Shown in pieces: positions 36,014 through 45,726 of a stretch of DNA of 64,000 nt. How positions within the stretch are numbered: position 1 is the stretch's first letter; each line of letters opens with the position of its first letter. The stretch covers positions 1 through 64,000 of the forward strand of contig JADJUC010000001.1 of NCBI GenBank assembly GCA_016710885.1, in the 5' to 3' direction. Position numbers and translations under genes: made by a program. The DNA is from Candidatus Proximibacter danicus (GTDB lineage Bacteria; Pseudomonadota; Gammaproteobacteria; Burkholderiales; Rhodocyclaceae). The notes below the pieces were generated by a model. That model was not told where the DNA came from and searched no databases. It saw nothing but the letters and a program-made list of their open reading frames with translations.

Positions 36014-36672
36014 GCGCCCGCGACAAGATCCTTGCCAAGCTGCGAGCTGCGCCGGCGCAGCCGCTGGCTTCGCCCGACGCCAGCATCACCACCCATTACG
36101 CCAGCCTGCCGCGTACCGCCAAGGACAAGCTGGCGCAGGAGTTCGCCGAGAAAATCACCGCCTGGCACGCCGAGGTGCACACGGTGCCGCGCAGCCAGTG
36201 GGTCGACAAAGCGCGCACCATCGTCGCTGACAAGGGCATCGCCACCTTGCTCTACGCGCCGGCCACGGCGCACGGCAAGGAATTGGCGGCCTCCGGCATT
36301 GCCGGCCTGAAAGCCTATGACCAGCCGATCGAAGCCTGGAAGCAGGAAATGTTCGACGGCATCGACGCCGCCATCACCGGCACCCGTGGCGCCATCGCCG
36401 AAACCGGCACCATGATCCTGTGGCCGGATGCCGACGAACCGCGCCTTATGTCTCTGGTGCCGCCGATCCACATCGCGCTGGTCGATGCCGACGCGATCCT
36501 GCCGACGCTCTACGATGCGATCACCACGCAAGGCTGGTCCAAGGGGCTGCCAACGAATGCGCTGCTCGTCACCGGCCCGTCGAAGACCGCCGACATCCAG
36601 CAGACGCTGGCCTACGGCGCGCACGGGCCGAAGGAATTGATCGTGCTGCTGCTCACCGGGGAGGCACAATAA
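36010..36672 (+). CDS. lldG: L-lactate utilisation protein LldG (LutC, LUD domain)
   Basis: This 220-residue LUD-domain protein has the conserved core GAIAETGTMILWP, LVPPIHIALVDADAILPTL and the ending LIVLLLTGEA. The N-terminal 60 residues are helical. It acts with LldE and LldF. Its start and stop overlap the neighbouring genes by 4 and 1 bp, so the three are one operon with coupled translation. Confidence 0.92.
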   Translation: MSARDKILAKLRAAPAQPLASPDASITTHYASLPRTAKDKLAQEFAEKITAWHAEVHTVPRSQWVDKARTIVADKGIATLLYAPATAHGKELAASGIAGLKAYDQPIEAWKQEMFDGIDAAITGTRGAIAETGTMILWPDADEPRLMSLVPPIHIALVDADAILPTLYDAITTQGWSKGLPTNALLVTGPSKTADIQQTLAYGAHGPKELIVLLLTGEAQ

Positions 36673-38126
36673 TGACTACGCAACCGATGCAGTTTGTCCC
36701 CGGTTCCGAGTTCAAGCGCCGCGCTGCCGAGGTGGTGGCCAATCCCTTCCTCAGGAAGAGCTTCCGCGGCGCCATGGATTTCCTGATCGCCAAGCGCGCC
36801 GCGCAGTTCCCTGACCCGGAGCTGCTGGAGCGCCAGCGCACGCTGGCCGAGGAAATCCGCCGCTACAGCCTGTCACGCCTGCCAGCCCTGCTCGAACAGC
36901 TGGAAGCCAATCTGGTCAAGAACGGCGTCAAGGTGCACTGGGCGGAAAACCCGGATGAGGCCAACGCCATCATCCTCGGCATCTGCCGCCAGCACGACGC
37001 CAGGCTGATGGTGAAAGGCAAGTCGATGGTCAGCGAGGAAGTCGAGCTGAACCACGCCATGGACGCCGCCGGCATTGAGGCGCTGGAGTCGGACATGGGC
37101 GAGTACATCGTCCAGCTGGCCGGTGAGAAGCCCTCGCACATCATCATGCCGGCGATCCACAAGACCAAGCAGGACATCGCCAAACTGTTCGCTGAGAAGG
37201 TGCCGGGCGTCAGTTATACCGAGGATGTCGATGCGCTGATCCAGGTCGGCCGCGACGTGCTGCGCAAGAAATTCATGGATGCCGACATCGGCCTCTCCGG
37301 CGTCAATTTCGCCGTCGCCGAAACCGGCAGCCTGTGCCTGGTCGAGAACGAAGGCAACGGCCGCATGTGCACGACGGTGCCGAACGTGCATATCGCCATC
37401 ACCGGCATCGAGAAGGTGGTCGAGAAGCTCGAACACGTGGTGCCGCTCTATGGCCTGCTGACGCGCTCGGCCACCGGCCAGGCGATCACCACCTACTTCA
37501 ACGTCATCACCGGCCCGCGCCGCGAGGGCGAGAAGGACGGCCCGCGCGAAATGCATCTGGTGCTGGTCGACAACGGCCGCACGCAGGCCTACGCCGACGA
37601 GCAGCTGCGGCAGACGCTGCAGTGCATCCGCTGCGGCGCCTGCATGAACCACTGCCCGGTCTACACCCGCATCGGCGGCCACGCCTACGGCACCACCTAC
37701 CCCGGCCCGATCGGCGAGATCATTTCGCCGCACATGATGGGGCTGGCGGCGACGCACGTGCTGCCCGGCGCCTCGACGCTGTGCGGCGCCTGCGGCGAAG
37801 TCTGCCCGGTGAAGATTCCGATCCCCGACCTGCTGATCCGCCTGCGCGAGGAAGCGACGCACGAGGCCAAGCCCGGCCACGCGCCGCTGGTCGGCCAGGG
37901 CGCCGGCAAGACCACCTTCGCCTCGCTGGCCTTCAAGGGCTTCGCCTTCCTCTACAGCCGGCCGGCGCTGTACCGCCTGTTCGCGTGGGGGGCAACGCGC
38001 TTCCGTTTTCTGACGCCAAGCAACCAGGCCGGCTGGACGGCAACGCGAACACCGCTGAAGCCGGCTGCAAAAAGCTTGCGCGATCTGCTTGCCGAACGCC
38101 GAATCGACGAACGGAAGTCATGCTAA
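36672..38126 (+). CDS. lldF: L-lactate utilisation Fe-S protein LldF (LutB)
   Basis: The 484-residue protein joins an N-terminal LUD domain (VKGKSMVSEEVELNHAM, GVNFAVAETGSLCLVENEGN) to a ferredoxin-like domain with two 4Fe-4S motifs: CIRCGACMNHCPVY and CGACGEVCPVKI, at about residues 318-375. The tail carries a hydrophobic segment (FAFLYSRPALYRLFAW). It passes electrons from lactate to the respiratory chain. The natural acceptor and a lactate permease are not encoded in this window. Confidence 0.93.
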   Translation: MTTQPMQFVPGSEFKRRAAEVVANPFLRKSFRGAMDFLIAKRAAQFPDPELLERQRTLAEEIRRYSLSRLPALLEQLEANLVKNGVKVHWAENPDEANAIILGICRQHDARLMVKGKSMVSEEVELNHAMDAAGIEALESDMGEYIVQLAGEKPSHIIMPAIHKTKQDIAKLFAEKVPGVSYTEDVDALIQVGRDVLRKKFMDADIGLSGVNFAVAETGSLCLVENEGNGRMCTTVPNVHIAITGIEKVVEKLEHVVPLYGLLTRSATGQAITTYFNVITGPRREGEKDGPREMHLVLVDNGRTQAYADEQLRQTLQCIRCGACMNHCPVYTRIGGHAYGTTYPGPIGEIISPHMMGLAATHVLPGASTLCGACGEVCPVKIPIPDLLIRLREEATHEAKPGHAPLVGQGAGKTTFASLAFKGFAFLYSRPALYRLFAWGATRFRFLTPSNQAGWTATRTPLKPAAKSLRDLLAERRIDERKSC

Positions 38127-38284
38127 AACCGGATCCATTTCACCGCCAAGCATGCAACAGAGATTGCAGAACCCCGCGGGAAAAGCCGGCCTGCCTTGTT
38201 GTCGAGGGCCGGTGGCCTTACTGCCAAGCATTTTTGATTAAGCCTGCTACTCGATGGCCATGTTCATTTCCGAGGCCCAACATC

Positions 38285-41038
38285 GTGACCGATAACCAGG
38301 AAAAAGACCTCCCCCTCCGCGACGACATCCGCCTGCTCGGCCGCCTGCTCGGCGACACCGTGCGCGAACAGGAAGGCGATGCCGTTTTCGAGGTGGTCGA
38401 GAACATCCGCCAGACCTCGGTCCGCTTCGACCGCGATCTCGATCCCGCCGCCCGCACGGCGCTGGAACAGATTCTCAACGAGCTGCCGCGCGAGACGATG
38501 ATTGCCGTAGTGCGCGCCTTCTCCTACTTCCTGCACCTGGCCAATATTGCCGAGGACCAGCACCACATCCGCCGCCGCCGCGCCCACGACCTGGCCGGCT
38601 CGAAGCCACGCGAAGGCAGCCTGCTGCATGCGCTGGAACGCATCAAGGCCGCCGGCATCAAGCCGCAAGCCGTGCGCGAAGTGCTCGACATCGCCCTCGT
38701 TTCGCCGGTGCTGACGGCGCACCCAACCGAAGTCAGCCGCAAGAGCATCCTGCAGTGCCAGCACGAAGTCGCTGGCTTGCTCGACAAGCGCGACCGCATG
38801 GCACTGACGCCGGAAGAAACGGCAGAAGCCGACCTCGCCCTGCGCCGTGCCGTGCTGACGCTGTGGCGGACGCGCATGCTGCGCCCGAACCGGCTGGCAG
38901 TGGTCGACGAAATCCGCAACGGCATCAGCTATTACGACGAAACGTTCTTCGCCGAACTGCCGCGCCTGTATGGGCAGCTGGAAGACCAGCTGGCCGCTGC
39001 CTTCCCCGAACACGGCGACTGGTCGCTGCCGCCCTTCTTCCGCATCGGCAGCTGGATCGGCGGCGACCGCGACGGCAACCCGTTCGTCACCGCCGACATC
39101 CTGCGCGCCGGCATGCGTCTGCAATCGACGGCTGCGCTGGAGTTCTACCTCGGCGAGCTGCACACCCTCGGCGGCGAACTGCCCCTGTCGCAACTGCTGG
39201 CCACCGTTTCGCCGGAACTGGAAGCACTGGCAGCACGCTCGCCCGACCATTCGCCGCACCGTGCTGACGAGCCCTACCGCCGCGCGCTGACCGGCATCTA
39301 TGCCCGGCTGGCGGCAACGGCCGTGGCGCTCGACCAGCACCAGGCGACTCGCCACGCGATTGCAGATGCCACGCCCTATGCCTCTGCCGAAGAACTTGCC
39401 GCCGACCTGCGCGTGCTCGCCGCTTCGCTGCAGGCCCACGGCGCCGCGCTGCTCGCCGGCGGCCGCCTGCGCCGGCTGGTGCGTGCCGTGGAAGTGTTCG
39501 GCTTCCATCTGGCGCCGATCGACCTGCGCCAGAATTCGGACGTGCATGAGCGCACGGTCGGTGAACTGCTGGCCTGCGCCGGCGTCTGCATGGCCTACGA
39601 CAAGCTGCCGGAAGAGGCGCGCATCGGCCTGCTGCTGACCGAGATCGCGAGCCTGCGGCCGCTGCATTCGCCGCACCTGGCCTACTCCGAGGAAGCCACT
39701 GGCGAACTGGAAATCTTCTTCGCCGCTCGTGAACTGCGCCAGCGCTACGGCGCGGCGGCGCTGCCGAACTGCATCATCTCCAAGGCCGACGGCGTTTCCG
39801 ACCTGCTCGAAGTGGCGCTACTGCTGAAGGAAGCCGGGCTGCTGCAGCCGGGCAAGCCGCCTGTGCTTGCCATGAACATCATCCCGCTGTTCGAGACCAT
39901 CGGCGACCTGCAGAACAGCGCCGGCGTCATGGACCATGTCTTCGGCCTGCCCGCCTACCGGGCGCTGGTCGCCTCGCGCGGCGACGAACACGAGGTCATG
40001 CTCGGCTACTCCGACAGCAACAAGGACGGCGGCTTCCTGACTTCGGGCTGGGAACTGTACAAGGCCGAAGTCGAGCTGACCGAGGTGTTCAGCAAGCACC
40101 AGGTTCGCCTGCGCCTGTTCCACGGCCGCGGCGGTTCGGTCGGCCGCGGTGGCGGCCCGAGCTATCAGGCCATCCTGGCGCAGCCGGCCGGTGCGGTTTC
40201 CGGGCAGATCCGCATCACCGAACAGGGCGAAGTCATCGCCTCGAAATACGCGAACCCGGAAGTCGGCCGCCGCAACCTGGAAATCCTGGCCTCGGCCACG
40301 CTGGAAGCGACCCTGCTCGACCTGGAACAGGAGGCCGAACCGCAAGCCTTCCGCGCGGTCATGGACACGCTCTCGGAACTGGCGTTCAAGGCCTACCGCG
40401 GGCTGGTCTATGAAACCGAGGGTTTCACCACCTATTTCCGCGAATCGACGGTGGTCTCCGAGATCGCGCAGTTGAACATCGGCAGCCGCCCGGCCTCGCG
40501 CAAGCCGTCCGACCGCATCGAGGACCTGCGGGCGATTCCGTGGGTGTTCAGCTGGGCGCAGTGCCGGCTGATGCTGCCGGGCTGGTATGGCTTCGGCAGC
40601 GCCGTGGAAACCTGGCTGCAGCGCAACCCTGGCGGTATCGACACACTGCGCCGCATGTACCAGCGCTGGCCCTTCTTCCGCACCCTGCTGTCGAACATGG
40701 ACATGGTGCTGGCCAAATCCGACCTCGGCATCGCTTCGCGTTATGCCGAACTGGTCACCGACCCTGCCTTGCGCGAATCCGTCTTCGGCCGCATCCGAGC
40801 GGAATGGGAGCTCACCCGCAGCCACCTGCTGGCCATCGAAGAGCAGCAGGAACTGCTGGCCGACAACCCGCTGCTCAAGCGCTCGATCCGCAACCGCTTC
40901 CCCTACATGGACCCGCTCAACCACCTGCAGGTCGAGTTGCTGCGCCGGCACCGGGCAGGAGATTCCGACGAGCGCGTCCGCCGCGGCATTCACCTGTCGA
41001 TCAACGGCGTCGCGGCGGGATTGCGCAACAGCGGCTAA
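38285..41038 (+). CDS. ppc: Phosphoenolpyruvate carboxylase
   Basis: The likely start is GTG 38285 (VTDNQEKDLPLRDDIRLLG), giving 917 residues, slightly longer than the 883 of E. coli. The catalytic motifs VLTAHPTE, IGSWIGGDRDGNPFV, GYSDSNKDGG and FHGRGGSVGRGGGP are intact, as is the C-terminal NG end (HLSINGVAAGLRNSG). It makes oxaloacetate from PEP and bicarbonate. 158 bp separate it from lldF. They contain a GCCGGCC/GGCCGG hairpin (38185-38222) that may end lldEGF transcription. Confidence 0.95.
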   Translation: MTDNQEKDLPLRDDIRLLGRLLGDTVREQEGDAVFEVVENIRQTSVRFDRDLDPAARTALEQILNELPRETMIAVVRAFSYFLHLANIAEDQHHIRRRRAHDLAGSKPREGSLLHALERIKAAGIKPQAVREVLDIALVSPVLTAHPTEVSRKSILQCQHEVAGLLDKRDRMALTPEETAEADLALRRAVLTLWRTRMLRPNRLAVVDEIRNGISYYDETFFAELPRLYGQLEDQLAAAFPEHGDWSLPPFFRIGSWIGGDRDGNPFVTADILRAGMRLQSTAALEFYLGELHTLGGELPLSQLLATVSPELEALAARSPDHSPHRADEPYRRALTGIYARLAATAVALDQHQATRHAIADATPYASAEELAADLRVLAASLQAHGAALLAGGRLRRLVRAVEVFGFHLAPIDLRQNSDVHERTVGELLACAGVCMAYDKLPEEARIGLLLTEIASLRPLHSPHLAYSEEATGELEIFFAARELRQRYGAAALPNCIISKADGVSDLLEVALLLKEAGLLQPGKPPVLAMNIIPLFETIGDLQNSAGVMDHVFGLPAYRALVASRGDEHEVMLGYSDSNKDGGFLTSGWELYKAEVELTEVFSKHQVRLRLFHGRGGSVGRGGGPSYQAILAQPAGAVSGQIRITEQGEVIASKYANPEVGRRNLEILASATLEATLLDLEQEAEPQAFRAVMDTLSELAFKAYRGLVYETEGFTTYFRESTVVSEIAQLNIGSRPASRKPSDRIEDLRAIPWVFSWAQCRLMLPGWYGFGSAVETWLQRNPGGIDTLRRMYQRWPFFRTLLSNMDMVLAKSDLGIASRYAELVTDPALRESVFGRIRAEWELTRSHLLAIEEQQELLADNPLLKRSIRNRFPYMDPLNHLQVELLRRHRAGDSDERVRRGIHLSINGVAAGLRNSG

Positions 41039-41067
41039 AATCCGAGCTTTCCAATTACAACCATCAG

Positions 41068-41907
41068 ATGACCATGGAACCACAAGCCAGCGTCCGTTCC
41101 GTCTTCTACATCTCCGACGGTACCGGCATTACTGCCGAAGCCCTTGGCCACAGCCTGTTGACGCAGTTCGAGGGCGTGCGTTTCAAGCAGGCGCGCGTGC
41201 CTTTTGTGGACACGCCGGAGAAGGCGCACGAACTGATCATGCGCATCGAGGAAGCCGGCCGGATCGACGGTGCCCGACCGATCGTGTTCACAACGCTGGT
41301 AAACCCTGAACTGGCACAGATGGTGCACGCCGCCGACGCGCTGTGTCTCTCATTCATCGAGACCTTCGTGGCACCGATGGAGGCCGAGCTCGGCGTCAAA
41401 TCGACGCATTCGGTCGGCCGCTCGCACGGCTCGATCGACACCTCGGACTACAAGAACCGCATCGAAGCGATCAACTACACACTGGCCCACGACGACGGTA
41501 TCACCGACAACGACCTTGAAGTCGCCGATGTGATCCTGGTCGGGGTTTCGCGCTGCGGCAAGACGCCGACCTCGCTTTATTTGGCCATGCAGTTCGGCCT
41601 GAAGGCCGCCAATTTCCCGCTGATCCCCGAAGATTTCGACCGCGGCCGTCTGCCGGGAACGCTGGAGCGACATCGCGGCAAGCTCTTCGGCCTGACCATC
41701 CAGCCCGAGCGGCTGGCGCAGATCCGCGAGGAGCGCCGCCCGAACAGTAACTATGCCTCGCTCAAAAACTGCCGCCAGGAAGTGCACGATGCGGAGAAGA
41801 TGATGAAGCGCGAGGGTATCCGCTGGCTGGATTCTTCGACCAAGTCGATCGAGGAAATTTCGACGACGGTGATGCAGGAGATCCGGCTGGACAACCGGGT
41901 TTTCTAG
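41068..41907 (+). CDS. ppsR: PEP synthase regulatory kinase/pyrophosphorylase
   Basis: The 279-residue DUF299 protein starts MTMEPQASVRSVFYISDGTG. It has the P-loop GVSRCGKTPTSLYLA and the conserved HSVGRSHGSIDTSDYKNRIEA and IPEDFDRGRLP. It inactivates PpsA by ADP-dependent phosphorylation and reactivates it by phosphate-dependent removal. ATG 41074 is an alternative start. It sits 29 bp after ppc rather than beside ppsA. Confidence 0.94.
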   Translation: MTMEPQASVRSVFYISDGTGITAEALGHSLLTQFEGVRFKQARVPFVDTPEKAHELIMRIEEAGRIDGARPIVFTTLVNPELAQMVHAADALCLSFIETFVAPMEAELGVKSTHSVGRSHGSIDTSDYKNRIEAINYTLAHDDGITDNDLEVADVILVGVSRCGKTPTSLYLAMQFGLKAANFPLIPEDFDRGRLPGTLERHRGKLFGLTIQPERLAQIREERRPNSNYASLKNCRQEVHDAEKMMKREGIRWLDSSTKSIEEISTTVMQEIRLDNRVF

Positions 41908-41935
41908 CCGCCAGTTTCCGCCAATGTTTGCCGTT

Positions 41936-42739
41936 TCAGGCGTTGCGGCGGCGGACCATTTCGAAGAGACAGATGGCTGCGGCGGCGGCCACGTTGAGTG
42001 ACTCGATTTTTCCCGGCATGGGAATGAATACGCCGGTGTCGGCCATGGCTGCAACCGGGGCGCTGACTCCCTGGCCTTCTGCACCGAAAATCCATGCCAG
42101 AGGCTCTTCCAGCGGCGTTTCGTAGAGTGATCGGGCAACATCCAGCCGAGTGACGATGCGGGTGCCACGGTAAGCCGCGAGCGCCTCGGTTAAATTGCAG
42201 TTCTCGTGGATACCCAGTTCGAACTGTGCGCCCTGGCCGGCCCGCAATGTCTTGGGCGCCCACGGGTCTGCGCAACCGGGACCAAGCAATGCCTGCCGCA
42301 CGCCAGCAGCAGCAGCGGTACGGAGCAAGGTACCGACATTGCCGGGGTCCTGGATGCCATCGAGTACAACGCTATCAAGATCGCTGGCAATGGCGGCTGC
42401 GGGGTAAAAAGCCGGCGCAACGGCCAGAATGCCTGACGGGGTGTCGGTAACGGCGATTTCGGCAAAAAGAGCGTCGGAAATCAGTATAGGTTCGACGACG
42501 GGTTCGCCACGGGTGTCGACTGCGCCGTGCGCCTCCAGCCAGTCAGCAATTTCACGCTTGCTGGCGCCGCTTGCCGACACGATCACCTCCGCGACCTGAC
42601 GCCCCGAGGCCTGCAGCGCCGTAATCAGATGCAATCCGTCGAGGAGAATAACGCCGTCATCGCGTCGCGCACGGCCTTGCTGCGCCCAGCGTCGCAACTG
42701 CTTGAGCCGAGGGTTGTCGCGGGAAGTAATGGTTTTCAC
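41936..42739 (-). CDS. TrmH/SpoU-family RNA 2'-O-methyltransferase
   Basis: The 267-residue protein has an N-terminal substrate-binding domain (MKTITSRDNPRLKQLRRW, VILLDGLHLI). The knotted SPOUT domain follows: VVLDGIQDPGNVGTLLRTAAA, IFGAEGQGVS and IPMPGKIESLNVAAAAAICLFE. It probably methylates a ribose in rRNA or tRNA. The exact target is not evident. It is the last gene of the long minus-strand run, 24 bp after rnhB. Confidence 0.9.
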   Translation of the reverse strand: MKTITSRDNPRLKQLRRWAQQGRARRDDGVILLDGLHLITALQASGRQVAEVIVSASGASKREIADWLEAHGAVDTRGEPVVEPILISDALFAEIAVTDTPSGILAVAPAFYPAAAIASDLDSVVLDGIQDPGNVGTLLRTAAAAGVRQALLGPGCADPWAPKTLRAGQGAQFELGIHENCNLTEALAAYRGTRIVTRLDVARSLYETPLEEPLAWIFGAEGQGVSAPVAAMADTGVFIPMPGKIESLNVAAAAAICLFEMVRRRNA

Positions 42740-42763
42740 TGCACGTCTTTCACAGCACGCCCC

Positions 42764-43360
42764 TCACAGCAGCGAACGCTGAGCAACCGGCGCGAAGCTG
42801 AATCGATGGGCGCTGCAGGGGCCATGTTCGGCCAGCGCAGCGAAGTGCGCCGGCGTCGGGTAGCCCATGTGGCGCTCAAAGCCGTACCGCGGGAAACGCA
42901 GCGCAAGCGCGCGCATCAGGGCGTCGCGGTGGGTCTTGGCCAGTATTGACGCAGCGGCGATGGCCGCGATCTTGCCGTCGCCCTTGACTACCGCCTCGGC
43001 GCCACAAGGGAGGCCCGGCGGGATTCTGTTGCCATCGACCTGTGCATGATCGGGCGGAATCGGCAGGGCTTCGACGGCACGGCGCATGGCGAGAAAAGTC
43101 GCCTGCAGGATATTGATGCGGTCGATTTCGCTGGAACTGGCCTCTGCAATTCCCCAGGCCAGCGCCTTTTCCCGAATTTCCACGGCCAGGCGCTCGCGCG
43201 CGGCTTCTGTGAGTTTTTTTGAATCGTTGAGCCCGGCGATGGGCCGCGCCGGATCAAGGATGACAGCAGCGGCCACGACCGGCCCCGCCAAGGGGCCGCG
43301 ACCGGCTTCGTCGATACCGGCAACGGGGCCGGTACCCGCTTCAGGCCACTGCAAGACCAT
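42764..43360 (-). CDS. rnhB: Ribonuclease HII
   Basis: The 198-residue enzyme has the active-site motif VAGIDEAGRGPLAGPVVAA near the N-terminus, NDSKKL, the middle DGN and the C-terminal HMGYPT. It removes ribonucleotides from DNA. It overlaps lpxB by 20 bp, the usual lpxB-rnhB arrangement. Confidence 0.94.
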   Translation of the reverse strand: MVLQWPEAGTGPVAGIDEAGRGPLAGPVVAAAVILDPARPIAGLNDSKKLTEAARERLAVEIREKALAWGIAEASSSEIDRINILQATFLAMRRAVEALPIPPDHAQVDGNRIPPGLPCGAEAVVKGDGKIAAIAAASILAKTHRDALMRALALRFPRYGFERHMGYPTPAHFAALAEHGPCSAHRFSFAPVAQRSLL

Positions 43361-44513
43361 CGCTGCGAGGCTGACTGTGCAGGCAAGCCAGAACGGCGGA
43401 AGCCGCCCGCTCGGCGGTGTTCTGCCGAAGTTCGTGATGAATGCGTTCGAACTCGGTGACGATGGCCGCCCGACCTTCCTTGTCGCCGTACTGCGTCAGC
43501 AAGGCGGCCGCCAGTTTCTCCGGGTTGGCGTCGCTCTGGATGAATTCAGGGACGACAAAACGCCCAGCCAGGATGTTGGGCAAGCCGACATAAGGCAGAT
43601 ACCCCATGCGCTTCATGAGAAAGTGCGAAAACGGCGCCAGCTTGTAGGCGATGACCATTGGCCGCTTGAGCAGCGCAGTCTCCAGCGTGGCGGTGCCGCT
43701 GGCGACAAGGACGCCGTCGGCAGCAGTAATGGCATCCTGCGCATGGCCGAAAAGAAGCCGGATCGGCAGATCGTGGGCGTTGCAGCGGTAGATCGCCTCT
43801 TCGAACATCAGACGCGTCTCGCGGGTTGCCAGCGGCACCAGGAATCGCGCCTCTGGCAGTGCCTCCTTCACGAGACGCGCGGTCTCGATGAAGGTATCGG
43901 CAAGAAAGCGCAACTCCCCCTGACGGCTCCCCGGAAGCAATGCGAATACCGGCACTGTGGGCGACAGGCCAAGGCGCTCACGCATTCCGTTGCGATCAGG
44001 AGACATGGGGAGTTGATCGGCGAGGGGGTGGCCGACATAGGTCACCGGCACGCCCGCTTTTTCATAGATTGCAGGCTCGAACGGAAATAGCGCCAGGATA
44101 TGCGAGACGGCGCGCCGGATCTTCTTTATTCGTCCACCGCGCCAGGCCCAGATCGATGGGCTGACGTAATGCACCGTCGGAATTCCGCGTGCTTTCAGCG
44201 CTGCTTCAAGATCGAGGTTGAAATCCGGGGCATCGATACCGATGAAGACATCCGGCGGTTCTGCCAGCAGCCGTTTTTTCAATGCACTGCGAATACCCGA
44301 AAGCTCGCGATAGCGCTTAAGCGCATCGCTGAATCCCATCACCGCCAAGGTTTCGGCCGGCCACCAGGCATCGAGCCCCTGCCCGATCATTCGCGGCCCG
44401 CCAATGCCATAGAAAACGGCATCCGGCAGACGCGCCTTGATGGCGCTGATGAGGTGGCTGGCAAGCAAATCTCCTGAGGTTTCGCCCGCCACCATGGCGA
44501 TGCGAACCGTCAT
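43341..44513 (-). CDS. lpxB: Lipid-A-disaccharide synthase
   Basis: 390 residues of the GT19 family: MVAGETSGDLLASHLI at the start, YGIGGPRMIGQG, YVSPSIWAWR, PFEP, VGHPLAD and LLPGSRQGELR. It condenses UDP-diacylglucosamine with lipid X in lipid A synthesis at the inner membrane. It starts 4 bp inside the end of lpxA. Confidence 0.95.
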   Translation of the reverse strand: MTVRIAMVAGETSGDLLASHLISAIKARLPDAVFYGIGGPRMIGQGLDAWWPAETLAVMGFSDALKRYRELSGIRSALKKRLLAEPPDVFIGIDAPDFNLDLEAALKARGIPTVHYVSPSIWAWRGGRIKKIRRAVSHILALFPFEPAIYEKAGVPVTYVGHPLADQLPMSPDRNGMRERLGLSPTVPVFALLPGSRQGELRFLADTFIETARLVKEALPEARFLVPLATRETRLMFEEAIYRCNAHDLPIRLLFGHAQDAITAADGVLVASGTATLETALLKRPMVIAYKLAPFSHFLMKRMGYLPYVGLPNILAGRFVVPEFIQSDANPEKLAAALLTQYGDKEGRAAIVTEFERIHHELRQNTAERAASAVLACLHSQPRSDGLAVA

Positions 44514-45280
44514 CGGATAATGCCGCGCTTCGAAACGGCGAGGAAATCGACGAGACGCTGCACCTCCGGGTGCATGCGGGCTTCTTCTTCCAGCTTGGTA
44601 CGGGCTTCTTCGAGCATCAGACCGGATTTGTAGAGGATACGGTAGGCGCGTTTCAGCGCCTGCAAGGCTTCCGGCGAAAAACCACGACGCTTGAGGCCTT
44701 CGGCGTTAAGGCCGTAGGGGGACGCGGTATTGCCGGCCGCCATGATGTAAGGCGGGACATCCTGGAGAATGACGGTGCCCACGGCAGTCATGCAATGTGC
44801 GCCGACACGGCAGAACTGGTGAACACCGGTAAAACCGCCAAGGATCGCCCAGTCATCAACGTGCACATGGCCGGCCAATTGCGAGTTGTTGGCAAAGGTC
44901 GTGTTGTTGCCCACCTGGCAGTCGTGGGCGATATGCACGTAGGCCATGACCCAGTTGTCGTTGCCGACACGGGTGACACCGACATCCTGGGCCGTGCCGA
45001 GGTTAAAGGTGCAGAATTCGCGAATGGTGTTGCGGTCACCGATTTCAAGCCGGGTTGGCTCGCCAGCGTACTTCTTGTCCTGCGGCACTTCGCCAAGGGA
45101 GGAGAACTGGAAAATGCGATTGTCGCGACCAATGCGGGTGTGGCCGTTGATCACGACATGCGGGCCGATCCAGGTGTTGTCGCCGATCTCGACGTGCTCG
45201 CCGATAATCGAATACGGCCCAACGCTGACGTGCGCCCCGAGTTTGGCGCCGGGATGAACGATGGCGGTCGGGTGGATCAT
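44510..45280 (-). CDS. lpxA: UDP-N-acetylglucosamine acyltransferase
   Basis: ATG 45280 (MIHPTAIVHPGAKLGAHVSV) gives 256 residues with a left-handed beta helix of hexapeptide repeats, the catalytic His region (YVHIAHDCQVGNN) and the helical C-terminus. It is the first step of lipid A synthesis. The start overlaps the fabZ stop by 4 bp. Confidence 0.95.
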   Translation of the reverse strand: MIHPTAIVHPGAKLGAHVSVGPYSIIGEHVEIGDNTWIGPHVVINGHTRIGRDNRIFQFSSLGEVPQDKKYAGEPTRLEIGDRNTIREFCTFNLGTAQDVGVTRVGNDNWVMAYVHIAHDCQVGNNTTFANNSQLAGHVHVDDWAILGGFTGVHQFCRVGAHCMTAVGTVILQDVPPYIMAAGNTASPYGLNAEGLKRRGFSPEALQALKRAYRILYKSGLMLEEARTKLEEEARMHPEVQRLVDFLAVSKRGIIR

Positions 45281-45726
45281 TCGGCGATTTCCCGCTTGGC
45301 GCACATCAGCTCGGCCGCGGCAACAACCTGGCCGTCAACCCGAGCCTCTGCCTTGTATTTCCAGATACCGCGCATCTGCCGCAGGATTTCCACATGGAGA
45401 TGAAGCTGATCACCCGGCATCACCGGCTTTTTGAAGCGTGCGCCATCGATACCGACAAAATAGAACACCGAATTGGCATCCGGCTTGCTGCCCATGGTCT
45501 TGAACGAGAGGATTCCGGCGGCTTGCGCCAGTGCTTCCATGATCAGTACGCCAGGCATGACCGGATGATGCGGGAAATGGCCGGTGAAGAACGGCTCGTT
45601 GATCGTCACGTTTTTGTAGGCGTGAATGGATTTCCCAACTTCAAACTCGACAACACGATCAACCAGGAGGAAGGGGTAGCGGTGTGGCAAGTGCTCGAGA
45701 ATTTCGTGAATATCCATATTATTCAA
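45277..45726 (-). CDS. fabZ: 3-hydroxyacyl-ACP dehydratase FabZ
   Basis: This 149-residue hot-dog-fold enzyme has the catalytic GHFPHHPVMPGVLIMEALAQ (His and Glu) and starts with DIHEILEHLPHRYPFLLVDRV. It dehydrates beta-hydroxyacyl-ACP in fatty acid synthesis. It lies between lpxD and lpxA with 4-bp overlaps on both sides. Confidence 0.95.
   Translation of the reverse strand: MNNMDIHEILEHLPHRYPFLLVDRVVEFEVGKSIHAYKNVTINEPFFTGHFPHHPVMPGVLIMEALAQAAGILSFKTMGSKPDANSVFYFVGIDGARFKKPVMPGDQLHLHVEILRQMRGIWKYKAEARVDGQVVAAAELMCAKREIAE

Noticed and set aside
36873..37880. Minus-strand 335-residue frame
   Set aside because: Antisense to lldF, which carries two complete 4Fe-4S motifs.
40540..41067. In-frame upstream extension of ppsR
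   Set aside because: It runs through ppc in another frame; the family start is the ATG at 41068 or 41074.
39818..41083. Minus-strand 421-residue frame, with a similar one at 38264-39676
   Set aside because: Both are antisense to ppc, whose catalytic motifs are intact.
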